A stretch of 64,000 nt of DNA from Caenorhabditis remanei (lineage: Eukaryota > Nematoda > Chromadorea > Rhabditida > Rhabditidae). Each line of letters opens with the position of its first letter. Position 1 is the first letter of the stretch. Positions 46,401-55,453 of this stretch are shown here, piece after piece. The position numbers were made by a program, and so were the translations under genes. The stretch covers positions 14,446,001 through 14,510,000 of the forward strand of contig NC_071329.1 of NCBI RefSeq assembly GCF_010183535.1, written 5' to 3'. The notes under the pieces were generated by a model, which was not told the DNA's origin, ran no database searches, and saw only the letters and a program-made list of their open reading frames with translations.

Positions 46401-47299
46401 CTGAAAAAGTGAAAATAGAATGTGTTTATAAGTTTGTCCGGATGTTTGATTATCTACAGTACCGCTCAAAAAATTATCAACTTTAGCTGTTTTCAGTGAA
46501 AATGACCAACTTTGACGGTTTGTTTTGGTGCCACCAGATTGTCCAACAAATTTTAATTTGTATGGAATGGACAGAGCAAAAATATCACATCATTTTTATA
46601 GTTGACCATTATTTTGTAGGGACACTATCATAAAAGTTACAGGTCATCAAAAACCGACTAATTTCAGTTTATATTTGCGAAATTTTCGAGCTCTTCACTT
46701 TGACAACCTGTAACTTTCAAGATAGTGTTCCTACAAAAAAATGGTCAACTGCAAAAATGATGTGCTATGTTTGCTCTGTTCAGCCCATATAAAATAAAAA
46801 TTGTCGGACAATCAGGTGACACCGAAATACACTGTCAAACTTATGCAGGTCGCGGAAACGCGCTCCGTCCCGCAACGGTTGGCACGGTGCCAAAAAAGAC
46901 TTTTCTGAGTGCCAAATTGAAATTTTTAGTCGATTCGTCGTATCATTTAATAAAAACCGCGACGCGCACGCAACACGACTGGGAAAAAATTCAAACCTTT
47001 TCGTTGCGCCCTGCACTGCTGTGTGGTACCGTGACCATCAGAAAAATAACCGGAAATTACCCAAACTTACATTGCGACATATTATATGCATTCTCAATCA
47101 ACCAACTTTGAGCATTTATCATTTCCTCTTTGGGTAACACGATGCGAATTGTTCCACCTCCAGGATCCGCAATACCAGGCACTTGTCTTTTGTCTGAAAA
47201 TTAACACCGTGTTTCAATTTTTTTTTAAAGAGGCAAACCTGTCAGAGACGAAAACGGTACGCATGTCGCGAAGACCAAAAGAAACAGTTTTAGACGCAT
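34431..47299 (-). CDS. Giant repetitive WSN membrane protein with ankyrin/BRCT-like tail (G)
   Basis: Predicted 3,543 residues. Exons (minus): 47299-47239, 47193-47107, 46400-46212, 46164-45955, 45904-45866, 45794-37106, 37057-36954, 36390-36028, 35980-35874, 35353-35220, 35173-34950, 34904-34735, 34685-34431; in frame throughout. Order: signal peptide (MRLKLFLLVFATCV); two exon-encoded repeats with DLxxFxNWM; WSN domain (about 213-262); helical region; collagen-like Gly-X-Y blocks; about 2,000 residues of low-complexity repeats (SWDTVHPEW, PSPGSP, GGPKGGG, GPKVPDGTG, KPKDDG, TGKKDD); acidic and Thr-rich linker; coiled-coil-like region; membrane helix (about 3094-3118). The cytoplasmic part has ankyrin-like repeats (GRTQLYKAV, GALVDATCGPYLRTALFELV), then two BRCT-like repeats ending FRFVLECIARYQILPIDN. 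The ectodomain is probably an extended, possibly glycosylated stalk. F and H are paralogues. Function unknown. Confidence 0.85.
35354..35873 (-). other. G-specific intron nearly filled by a MITE
   Basis: In G this intron interrupts KNK/ITWGYKPGMD. The paralogues F (KNHITWGY) and H (RKKITWGYKP) are continuous here; G's exons of 107 and 134 nt equal H's single 241-nt exon. A variant 1 palindromic MITE covers about 35399-35840. An 18-bp direct repeat with one mismatch, tcagattttcg(t/a)cctaca, flanks it at 35385-35402 and 35853-35870. Confidence 0.8.
36432..36936. repeat. Palindromic repeat, CTAGGGAA family
   Basis: Occupies G's intron between the membrane-helix exon and the ankyrin exon. Arms start ctagggaaaatgatgttaag and end near cgtccaattg, with inverted 'cgctgattccaaat' and 'atttggaaacagcg'. 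It is longer than the copy at 2768-3107. Confidence 0.7.
39318..39926 (-). repeat. 18-bp coding tandem repeats, (K/T)PKDDG and TGKKDD
   Basis: Within the G ectodomain. About 39318-39480 encodes eight to ten TDKKDD/TGKKDD hexapeptides; 39481-39926 encodes about 25 K/T-PKDDG hexapeptides. The DNA unit is 18 bp (cattctttaggttttc-type on the + strand), with few third-position differences, which points to recent expansion or homogenisation. The product is highly charged and surely disordered. Confidence 0.9.
39927..40570 (-). repeat. 24-30-bp coding tandem repeats, GGPKVPDGTG
   Basis: Twenty-two copies of a PK(V/I)PDGT core, joined by GGG, GEG, GGGG or GGEG spacers, so units differ by whole codons. 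One copy has Ile for Val. No stop or frameshift interrupts the array. Confidence 0.9.
40571..42075 (-). repeat. Long-unit coding tandem repeats, about 300 bp
   Basis: Higher-order repeats. A block with NPSVTPKTPGSNSNPSDPNF, STTEDPKRGGAIPIPG and IPDPGTKEGGPKGGG recurs about five times. Inside each block a shorter GVPDGGPKVPGGTNPEDP unit is repeated one to three times. Neighbouring copies are nearly identical in DNA, including silent positions. Confidence 0.88.
42076..44330 (-). repeat. Pro/Ser and SWDTVHPEW coding repeats
   Basis: 42110-42300 encodes SPPSPGSPPSPG-type hexa/pentapeptides. From about 42700 to 44330 a unit of some 70-90 residues recurs about eight times. Its core is RWTTGGGSWDTVHPEWMTTE followed by a Pro-rich segment, GNGGxDKPIG, RPEER and SPDKPISI. 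The Thr/Ser/Pro content suggests a mucin-like stalk. Confidence 0.85.
44400..44800 (-). repeat. Collagen-like Gly-X-Y blocks in G
   Basis: Two blocks encode unbroken Gly-X-Y triplets (GPY GPN GDF GPN GNY GPN and GPN GLF GPD GPY GPN), about 12 and 20 triplets with one SLT interruption. GPN alternates with G plus a hydrophobic or aromatic pair, giving a six-residue period unlike cuticle collagens, which favour GPP/GPK. Gene H carries matching blocks near 49285-49475 and 49566-49690. Confidence 0.85.
46455..46840. repeat. Palindromic MITE, variant 2, in a G intron
   Basis: Begins TACAGTACCGCTCAAAA. The right end breaks at about 46840 into a GC-richer stretch (46840-47105: ggtcgcggaaacgcgctccg and further) that is unlike the rest of the intron and unexplained. 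Confidence 0.75.
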
Positions 47300-47774
47300 T
47301 TCAAACAAAACACAAAAACTTGAAGATATCTGAAATTTTTTGAAGGTTTTAAATCTGAAATTTTGAATTCTGAAACTCACTGTTTGAAGCTTTTGTTTGA
47401 CTATGAGAGAAGTTTTCAGCTGCTCAATTTAGAGGTTATTGCGGAAAAAAGAAAAAAATTCTGTTGGAAATGGGGTTCACGGAGAAATTGGGATTTAGGA
47501 TTTGAGGGTTACGTTTATATATTATTTTCCTTTTCTGGATTTTTTCTTTATTTTGTATCAAAGACAAAACGTGAACTATTCTATTGCCCTACAATTTTTG
47601 ATCTCTCCATTTCCCGCCAAAAAAAAATCTGAGCCTTATATCGGGTTTTTTATACCGATCCAAAAAAAAAGTTGTTGCTGAAATTTTGGGAAAAGAATCT
47701 TCGTAAAAGTGAGTTTTTTCAGAAAACGAATGCAAAAAAGTTATCTTAATTCCAGATATCTACGGAATTTCAAC
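47300..47774. promoter_or_regulatory. Shared 5' region of divergent genes G and H
   Basis: Only 475 bp separate the ATG of G (47299, minus) from the ATG of H (47775, plus). An acceptor ending at 47755 precedes the H start and could be a trans-splice or 5'-UTR splice site. The stretch is AT-rich with several A and T runs and no repeat seen elsewhere in the window. A common bidirectional promoter for the two paralogues is inferred from spacing only. Confidence 0.5.
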
Positions 47775-50700
47775 ATGCGCTTCAAATTGCTCTTCTTTTT
47801 GTATCTGCTGACTTTTCCTCGGGAATTGGGTTAGTTTTAACTGGGATTTTGGTTCGTACTGTACCCGTCATTTGGCTGTTTTCAGTGAATAATGGCCAAC
47901 TTTGACAGTGTATTTCGGTGTCACCTGACTGTCCGATAAATTCAATTTTGTATGGGCTGAACAGAGCAAAAATAGCACATCATTTTTGTAGTTGGCGATT
48001 TTTTTGTAGGAACAGTATCAGGAAAGTTATAGGTTGTCAAAGTGAAAAGCTCCAAAATTTCGCTAATATGCACTGAAATTAGTCGGTTTTTGATGACCTG
48101 TAACTTTCAAGATAATGTCCCTAAAAAAAATGGTCAACTACAAAAATGATGTGCTGTTTTTGCTCTGTTCAGCACATACAAAATTGAGTTCATCTAACAA
48201 TCAGATAACACCGAAATACACTATCAAAGTTTGTCATTCTCCACTGAAAACAGCCAACCTTTTGTGCGATACTGTAACTAATTGTGTCTTCTCAAAGCGA
48301 ATTTGAAGTGTTATAAATACAATCTTTTGTGATGTTTCAGGATCAAAGAGCTTCAGTCAAGTTGCAAATGATTATGGAACTGTTGGAAACGCACAGAAAG
48401 CAGCAAAACTTGGTTCCGACGTTTACAACGACCCAGCAGGAACCGTTGTAAATGGTGTAAAACAAGTGGCCAGAAATAACGTTCCTGGAGCTGATACTTT
48501 TATTACGGGCTTTGAAGAACTATCCGAGGGTAAATTTCCGACAGAAGGTGGCAAAAAATTTGTAGATCTAGCGCCTCCTGGTATGCTTCCGCCTGGGTTC
48601 AAAACCGGAATTAAAGCTGGAATCGGTTTTGTTGGTGACTTATTGAATGGAGAAAGTTTTTTCAAAGCAGCTGGAAAAGCAATCGGTGAATTTGTGAACC
48701 CAGTAAAACTTGTGAATAATGTAGTCAATGAGGTTGTGGGTCCAATCGGGAAAGCTGTTTCCGGAGTGTTTTCGTTTTTCGGTGGCTTGTTTGGTGGATT
48801 GTTTGGAGGAGGAGCTCCAGACATTCCGGCAATATTGGATCCTGTAGTACAAGGAAAAGCAGCATTTGATAAAGTGATGTCGGGTGACACTGCCGGAGCT
48901 CTCGAAACACTCAAAAACTTTGGTGGCACTGCAGAGGAATACAAGAAAGTTGTGGACAAGTTTGAAGAGGCGCAAGATGCTGCAGAAAAGATGAACAAGT
49001 TTCAAAACCAGCTCGCAGATCTCATGCCTCAAGTGGAAGAAATAACAGAAAAAGTCACATCATTGGTGGATATGGATGACGATGATATCACGGATCAATT
49101 GAAAAATCTCGATCTATTTGGTGATAAAATTAACGCTGCGAAGGATTGGGCCGATAAGTTTAAGGCAAAACTTCCTAATGGACTTAACAAGTTGCTGAAA
49201 GATGTGGCAAGTGCAGAAAATCTTTTGAAAGCTGGGGAGTCTGCTCTTGGATTTGCGTTGCCTGACGGGTTGAATGGATTTTTACAAGATCCGTTTGGAC
49301 CTAATGGACCTTATGGACCAAAGGGATTGTATGGGATCAAGGGTATGTATGGACCTGATGGCTTCTATGGACCTAAGAGCTCAATAGGACCCTTTGGACC
49401 AAATGGACTATTCGGGCCTAGTGGGCCGAATGGGCTCAACGGAGCGTTTGGGCCAAATGGAGCACTCAGTCCGGCGGGGCTTTTGAAGAATGGAGTACAG
49501 AAACTTGCTCCAAAACTTCCGTTTCTTTACAACCCAGCGACTGCTAAACTACTTGAGAACACTCCATTCGGTCCCAAGGGTACTCATGGACTCAACGGGT
49601 TATTCGGGCCGAATGGGCCATATGGGCCATTTGGACCCTTTGGACCAAACGGGCCGTTCGGAGCAAACGGACCATTTGGACCGAATAGCAAGAAAGGCAA
49701 AACACCGGGTAGTGAGATTAAGGAACTCGTTGAGAAGTTCATGAATAAAATTGATAAGCCTGACTGCAGAACAGAATTTCAAGAAGTTATTCGGAAGTAT
49801 AAAAATAAAATTACGGATTTACTCAAAACCAATGTTCCGGAGGCGTTGAAAAAGTTGTTTGGCGATAAGTTTGATAAGTTGAAAAAAGCAGTGGATAAGG
49901 CGAAAAATTTGATTAAAAAGTTGGATGAGTTGAAGGATAAGATTCCAAAAATACCCGATCCGAATCCGGTGAAAAAAGTAGAAGAATTGTTGAGGAGAAT
50001 TCAAAAGCACAAGAAAAGAAACCAGAATCCATTCCATAGACAAAAACCTCCTAAACGAAAAGTCAATGGTACTACATCCACGACGACTCAACAGCCACAA
50101 ATAATGCCTTATCCTCAACAAGCACTACAAAATGTTAGGGATGCTGTGAAGAAGATTAGAACTTGTCTGGAACTACCACCTAATCCTGGAAAGGATGTTT
50201 TCACCGCGATCAAACAGCTTCCTGGCCAATTCCAAAGTGTGTTTGACCCCATCTCAGGAATGGCGGACACGATGCAACAAATGCAAGCTACACCGGATAT
50301 TCCTGGTCAATTAAGTAATATGCATTCAATTATTGACAAGATTAGCGCTGTACCTAAAGGTGGTGATTTCAACTTTCTGAAGACTGATAATCAGTTTCAC
50401 AACGCGAAAAAATTTGTGACTGGGATGAAAATGCCCTTTGATAACTTGCAACAACCCCCCGAAGTGGTGAACATATTCAATGTTGTTGGGAACTCTGGCC
50501 CGGCAGTTGGATCGGTTTCAAATTTCTTTAATTCGATTAAAATTGGGGGTGATGGATGTAAAAAGAAGGATTTGAAACCAGCAACGGAGATACTTGATGA
50601 TATCGTGGATCTTGCGGATAATATAGATGAGGTGAAGAAGAATAAAGATATGGATAAGCTGTTTAAGTTATGGGAAGATGCGAAGGAGTTTGGAAAGAAG

Positions 50701-53700
50701 ATGAAAGAGTACGAGAAGGCTTATAAAGAATTCTTTGACGAGATTCAGGAATCGAAGCCTGATAGACAACTTTTGAAGCAAGTGAAGCATATGGAACCAC
50801 TTCTTGAAAAGTCTATAACTGGAATTGAAAATTTGAAAGACTTGAATCAAATCAACGAGCTGAGAACGGAAGTTCAGACTATTTTGAAATCAGAGAAAGT
50901 TATCACAGAAGTCATAAAATATGTGAAGGATCCGACGCAACGAGTTGTGTTAGATATAGTGTGGAAGGATTTTCGAAAAACTGCCAGAAACCTCACACGA
51001 ATCAGTAGAAAAATTAAGAAACTTGAAACAATTCTATCGGAAATGACAGAGAAGACAGTGATCAATCAGACAGAGTTGCTGGAATCCAATGAGACAATTG
51101 AAATAAAAGAATTCCTTTATGTGTATATCAAAGCGGCTGAGATGAATTTCACGGAGTCTGTTGACTTGAGATCCTACGTGGAGTCACTGAGAAATTTGGA
51201 TAACACAACAAGATCGAGGAGGGATGTTAGAGAGGTTTATGAGTCTTTGGAGAAGGTTTATGAAGCGACGTCATCGATAAATTGGAATAGAATACATTAT
51301 GAGTTTCTGGAGATGCCAGGCGTGATTATGCAGACGAAAGGCGAGTTCCAAGCGATGAAAGTGGATGAGGAAGAGGATAATTGGTGGGTTTTTTAAAGGT
51401 TGAACTTATGTATACTACAGTACCAAGATATACATTTTGGCGGTATCGCTGATTGTCCCACAAAGTAAATTGTGTATGAACATACAGATTGCAAATAGAG
51501 CTTTATTTTTGTAGTAGACAACTTTTTTGTACGAACACTCCCTAAAGAGTTATGGTCATTTTAAGACGACAGCTCAAATAATCGCATTATTCTGCACTAA
51601 AATCGGTGAGGGATGCTGAAACTTGGTAGTCGATTTATTTGGCGTCTGGCGCACCTTTGGCGTGTTTAAAGACTAATTTTTCTCGAAAAAATCAAAATTT
51701 CGGATCCTGGATCAAGGTTACTGTAATTTGGATTCTAGAAGGTACTGTACCTGACACTAGATTACTGTAGTCAAGGAATGGGATAATCTATCCTAGACAT
51801 CCTCTAACCTTGTGTCCGGCGCGCCTTTGACGCGTGTAGAAATCTGGAGTGCAGGGAGCCTGTAGATTAGATTACTGTACCCGCATTTCTTTTTATTTTT
51901 ACTGGATCTAGCGCGTCTTTGACGCGATTCGCAAGATTCTGATGTCATTTGGATTTTCATGTTCATGTTTGTAGTTGACAACTTTTTTAAACAAAAACTC
52001 CTTAGCAAGTTACATGTCGACAAAGTGATTTCTCTCTCAAATTGTCCCAGTGCAAAATTGTGCGATTTTTGAGCTGTCGTCTTAAAATGACCATAACTCT
52101 CTAGGGAGTGTCCGTACAAAAAAGTTGTCAACTACAAAAATGAAGCTCTACCTTTGTTCTGTATGGTTTATATATAATTTACTTTGTGGGACAACCTATG
52201 ATACAGTAACACCTTCTCAAAATTGGTATTTTTTAACTGAAAAGGACCAAATTGTATATCTAACCGCACGGTACTGTCTTCTATACTTTCGTATTCCAGG
52301 TGGCTCATATACCTGATCATCGGAATCATTTGCTCACTTGCCTGCTCTTCTTGCTGTTTCTTGGCGTTCCTCTTCTATAAACGGCCGATAGATGACGAGG
52401 AGCCACGTATCATTTTTCCCAATTAGCAGGAGTTCCATTTTTTAAAATTTTCAGCCTACGTCTGCACGGACCCAAGGTACTCATACGTTCAAATGCAAGA
52501 TGCTCGCCTTGAAATGAACCACATGGATTCGAGGGGAAGAACCGAGCTCTATCAAGCAGTTCTAGACAAAAAATGGTACAAAGTACGAGATCTTATCGAG
52601 AATGGGGCACTTGTCGATGCGACATGTGGACCGTATCTCCGAACGGCACTGTTTGAATTGGTGCTCGAGAAGGATGTGGAGCATGGAAAAGAATTGTTGG
52701 ATGCGGGAGCTTTTATTCTGCAGCCAGATGTTTCTGGAAAGTATCCAGAGCAATGGGCGGATGCCAATGGATTCATGTTGTTGTTTGATCAGTACTCGAA
52801 GGAAAACTCAAGACAACGTAAGGGATACTGGGCTCACTAGGGAAGGAAGGCCCCCGAGTGACCGCGGTCATGACCTATATCATTGGAAAGCTGAAATCAC
52901 GCTGATTCCAAATATATATTCAGTTTTTGCCTCCGAAGCCTGGTATTCGAGAAAAATGAGGTCAAAGTTTGGACCGCCGACCAGTCTTTGCATTACCTAT
53001 CGGCAAAATGAAGTGAGGCTACCTCGTTTTTCTCAAATACCAGGCCTCGAGGGCAAGAACTGAATATATATTTGGAATCAGCATTTTCTCAGCTTTCCAA
53101 TGATATAGGCCACGTCCAACCTTCCCCAGACGGCCTTCCCCAGTCAGGATGGAAAAAAAAGAATATTGAAATTTCAGGAGTGATCACACCAAATTTACCA
53201 AGACCCTATGAGATTCTGGTGGTTAATGGTGACTATCTTCCAAGGAAAGAGAGGAAAAAGCTGCCGAAGAAGATCAGAAAGAAGATCACCTGGGGATACA
53301 AACCTGGAATGGATTTGGATAAGTTCACTCATATCGTGATCCCACAAAAGTATGCAAAGAAAGAGAACACATTGGCGCTCACCGATGATGATTTTTTCAT
53401 CTGGAAATGTGTTGCAAGGTATGGAACTCAGGAATCTTATGTCCCCATCACATTAATTCCAGCCTGAGCAATATCATGCCTGAATCTTGGATCGATGCGA
53501 TTCTCAGAAGCCCCACCTACATCGAAGATGACCATGCTCACATGCTGATTCATATGGACTATGCTGGAAATGAGCATGAGGAAGCGCTGCTGAAATTGAA
53601 GACTGACTTGCATATGGGACGCCCGAAATTCTTGACAAATGCCAAAGTTACTATTTTGGCGACGAAGGATCCGAAAGAGACGGAGAGTGAGTTTGGAATG

Positions 53701-54350
53701 TGTCTGTAAGATCTCAATTTATGTAATTTTCAGACAAGAAAGAATGGGAGGAAATTATTAAATCGTTTGGTGCAGAAATCTCATCGAAACCAGTTGCTGA
53801 TAACGAGAACACCCTCCTACCGTATAACTCATTGTACCCGTATAGAAAAGCCGACAAGAAAGTTCAGAATTCGTGCTGGATTTTGAAATATGACGATAGC
53901 AGAGTATGGGATTGCAGATTTTTTATAATTTTTCACTAACAAAGTTTTCAGATCGAAAATATTTGGAAGAGTGATCCAGAGAAGTATACTGTAGCACCGT
54001 TCCGTTTCGTTCTCGAATGCATCGCCCGTTATCAAATCTTGCCAATCGACAATACGGTGGTGCCATTGGTTGGATCACGATCAGCGGAGTCAAAGTCAAA
54101 GGAAACATTGAATGATGACAGGTCGGATAAGGGCGTCACGGAGAGCAAGTCGAAGGAGACAGCGACGGCTTCGAAGGAAGCGGCGTCCAAGGAGACAGCG
54201 TCGAAGGAAATAGCTACGTCCAAGGAAACGGCGTCGAGGGAGACAGCGTCGAAGGAGAATGCGTCGAAGGAGAATGCGTCGAAGGAGACAGTGTCGAAGG
54301 AAATGGCTACTCCATCGAAGGAACCAATTATTCGAAGTGTAAGATTGTAA
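47775..54350 (+). CDS. WSN-less paralogue with collagen-like ectodomain and ankyrin/BRCT-like tail (H)
   Basis: Predicted 1,533-residue single-pass membrane protein. Exons: 47775-47829, 48341-51383, 52300-52406, 52455-52817, 53178-53418, 53463-53686, 53734-53903, 53952-54350. After the signal peptide (MRFKLLFFLYLLTFPREL) the mature protein starts where G continues after its WSN domain; no WSN motif is present. Landmarks: FVNPVKLVNNVVNEVVGPIG, shared with G; two Gly-X-Y blocks; helical regions rich in Lys/Glu; membrane helix about 1035-1058. Inside: ankyrin-like repeats (GRTELYQAVLDKKW, GALVDATCGPYLRTALFELV), then BRCT-like 1 (FTHIVIPQKY) and BRCT-like 2 (IIKSFGAEI...CWILKYDDSR...FRFVLECIARYQILPIDN). 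The C terminus is an (E-x-A-S-K) repeat tail. Exon lengths 363, 241, 224 and 170 match G except for G's extra intron. Function unknown. Confidence 0.87.
47857..48286. repeat. Palindromic MITE, variant 2, filling intron 1 of H
   Basis: Starts TACTGTACCCGTCATTTGGC and ends TGCGATACTGTA. Arms tagttggcgatttttttgta and its inverse flank a central ctccaaaatttcgc segment. It covers most of the 511-bp intron. Confidence 0.8.
51416..52277. repeat. Palindromic MITE, variant 1, interrupted by another repeat
   Basis: Left arm at 51416-51610 and right arm at 51962-52277 belong to the CAGTACCG family. Between them lies a different repeat with ggcgcacctttggcgtg, ggatcaaggttactgta and gtactgtacctgacactaga blocks, which recurs at about 54499-54680. 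It lies in the H intron before the membrane-helix exon. Confidence 0.7.
52839..53140. repeat. Palindromic repeat, CTAGGGAA family
   Basis: In the H intron after the ankyrin exon. Starts ctagggaaggaaggcccccg; arms contain ctgattccaaatatatattc and tatatatttggaatcagc in opposite orientations. Confidence 0.75.
54060..54340 (+). repeat. 15-18-bp coding repeats, ETASKE-type tail of H
   Basis: The last part of H encodes tandem SKETASKE/SKENASKE motifs from a gcgtcgaaggagaca-like unit repeated about a dozen times. G has a short unexpanded version (ESTKKSKETL) and F an unrelated Lys-rich tail. It is probably disordered, and gives H a charged cytoplasmic end. Confidence 0.85.
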
Positions 54351-55453
54351 TAAAGTATTTTGAGTTAATTATGGTTTGAAAATCTGAAATCGAAATCTGC
54401 TTCAGTCTAGAGAAAACTGACGGCCAGCTCAGATCATTTCACCGTTTATGATTCTCATTCCGACTCCATAGTCACTATTTTCTCTAACAAACCTGCTCCT
54501 GGTGTCCGGCGCACCTTGGCGTGTTTTAAACACTAATCTTCTAAAAAAAATCAAAAATTCTGATCATGGATCAAGGTTACTGTAGTTTGGATCCAATAGG
54601 GTACTGTACCTGACACTAGATTGCTTTTACGAGTGTCTGGAGCGCGTTTCAAAATCTGGACTGTAGGCAGCATTTCTTCCTCAAACCGTCCCATTTCAGT
54701 GCAAAATAGAGTGATTTTCGAGCTGTCCCCTTATAATGACCATAACTCTCTAGGGAGTGTCCGTACAAAAAAGTTGTCAACTACAAAAATGAAGCTCTAC
54801 TCTTGGTCTGCATAGTTTATACATAGTTTACTTCGAACAATCAGGTGACACCATAACACGTTCTCAAAGTTGGCCATTCTCAACTGAAAAGTCCAAATTG
54901 TATACATATCTTACGACACGGTACTGTAACTTGGAAGAAATCCTACGAAAAATATGTCAACTACAAAAATAGAGTTGAAGAACCGGACTACACGTTTAAA
55001 ACAAAATTTAACCTTTCAGAGAAGTCTTACTGCCGTTCTAAACTGCCAAAGTTGGTTGTTTCGCACTTAATCCTATATCTTTCTGCTGCAAATCTCGGGT
55101 CTGGAATTCTCTAAATTCTCATAGAGAAATGCCCTACCAAGAACCATAAAAATAATCTAATTTATTTCATTTTATTTCAAAATATACAAACAATTTCTGA
55201 TTTTGTTCAATAATAAATCACCGAAAAATATTAGACCTGTATCGAAATCTCGATTTTTTGGGATGGAGCAATGAGGGGGAGAGGGGGACTACACAACTGA
55301 AACACGAAATGACTAGAATCGACGTAATTTTTCTAGAATTGAGAAAAATTCAATTGGAAAACAGGGACCTGGAATTGGAATGGGAAAATGGAAAAGACAT
55401 TGGGACGGTTAAGGAGAATTCTGGAGAACTACTAGAAGACGTGGAGGAGAGAA
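54351..55453. other. Intergenic region with repeat fragments
   Basis: AATAAA for H overlaps its stop (54349-54354). At 54499-54680 is the ggcgcacc/ggatcaaggttactgta repeat also seen at 51615-51960, and at 54676-54928 the right half of a variant 1 palindromic MITE. Minus-strand poly(A) candidates for the peroxidase are near 55161 and 55171. No gene is seen. Confidence 0.6.
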
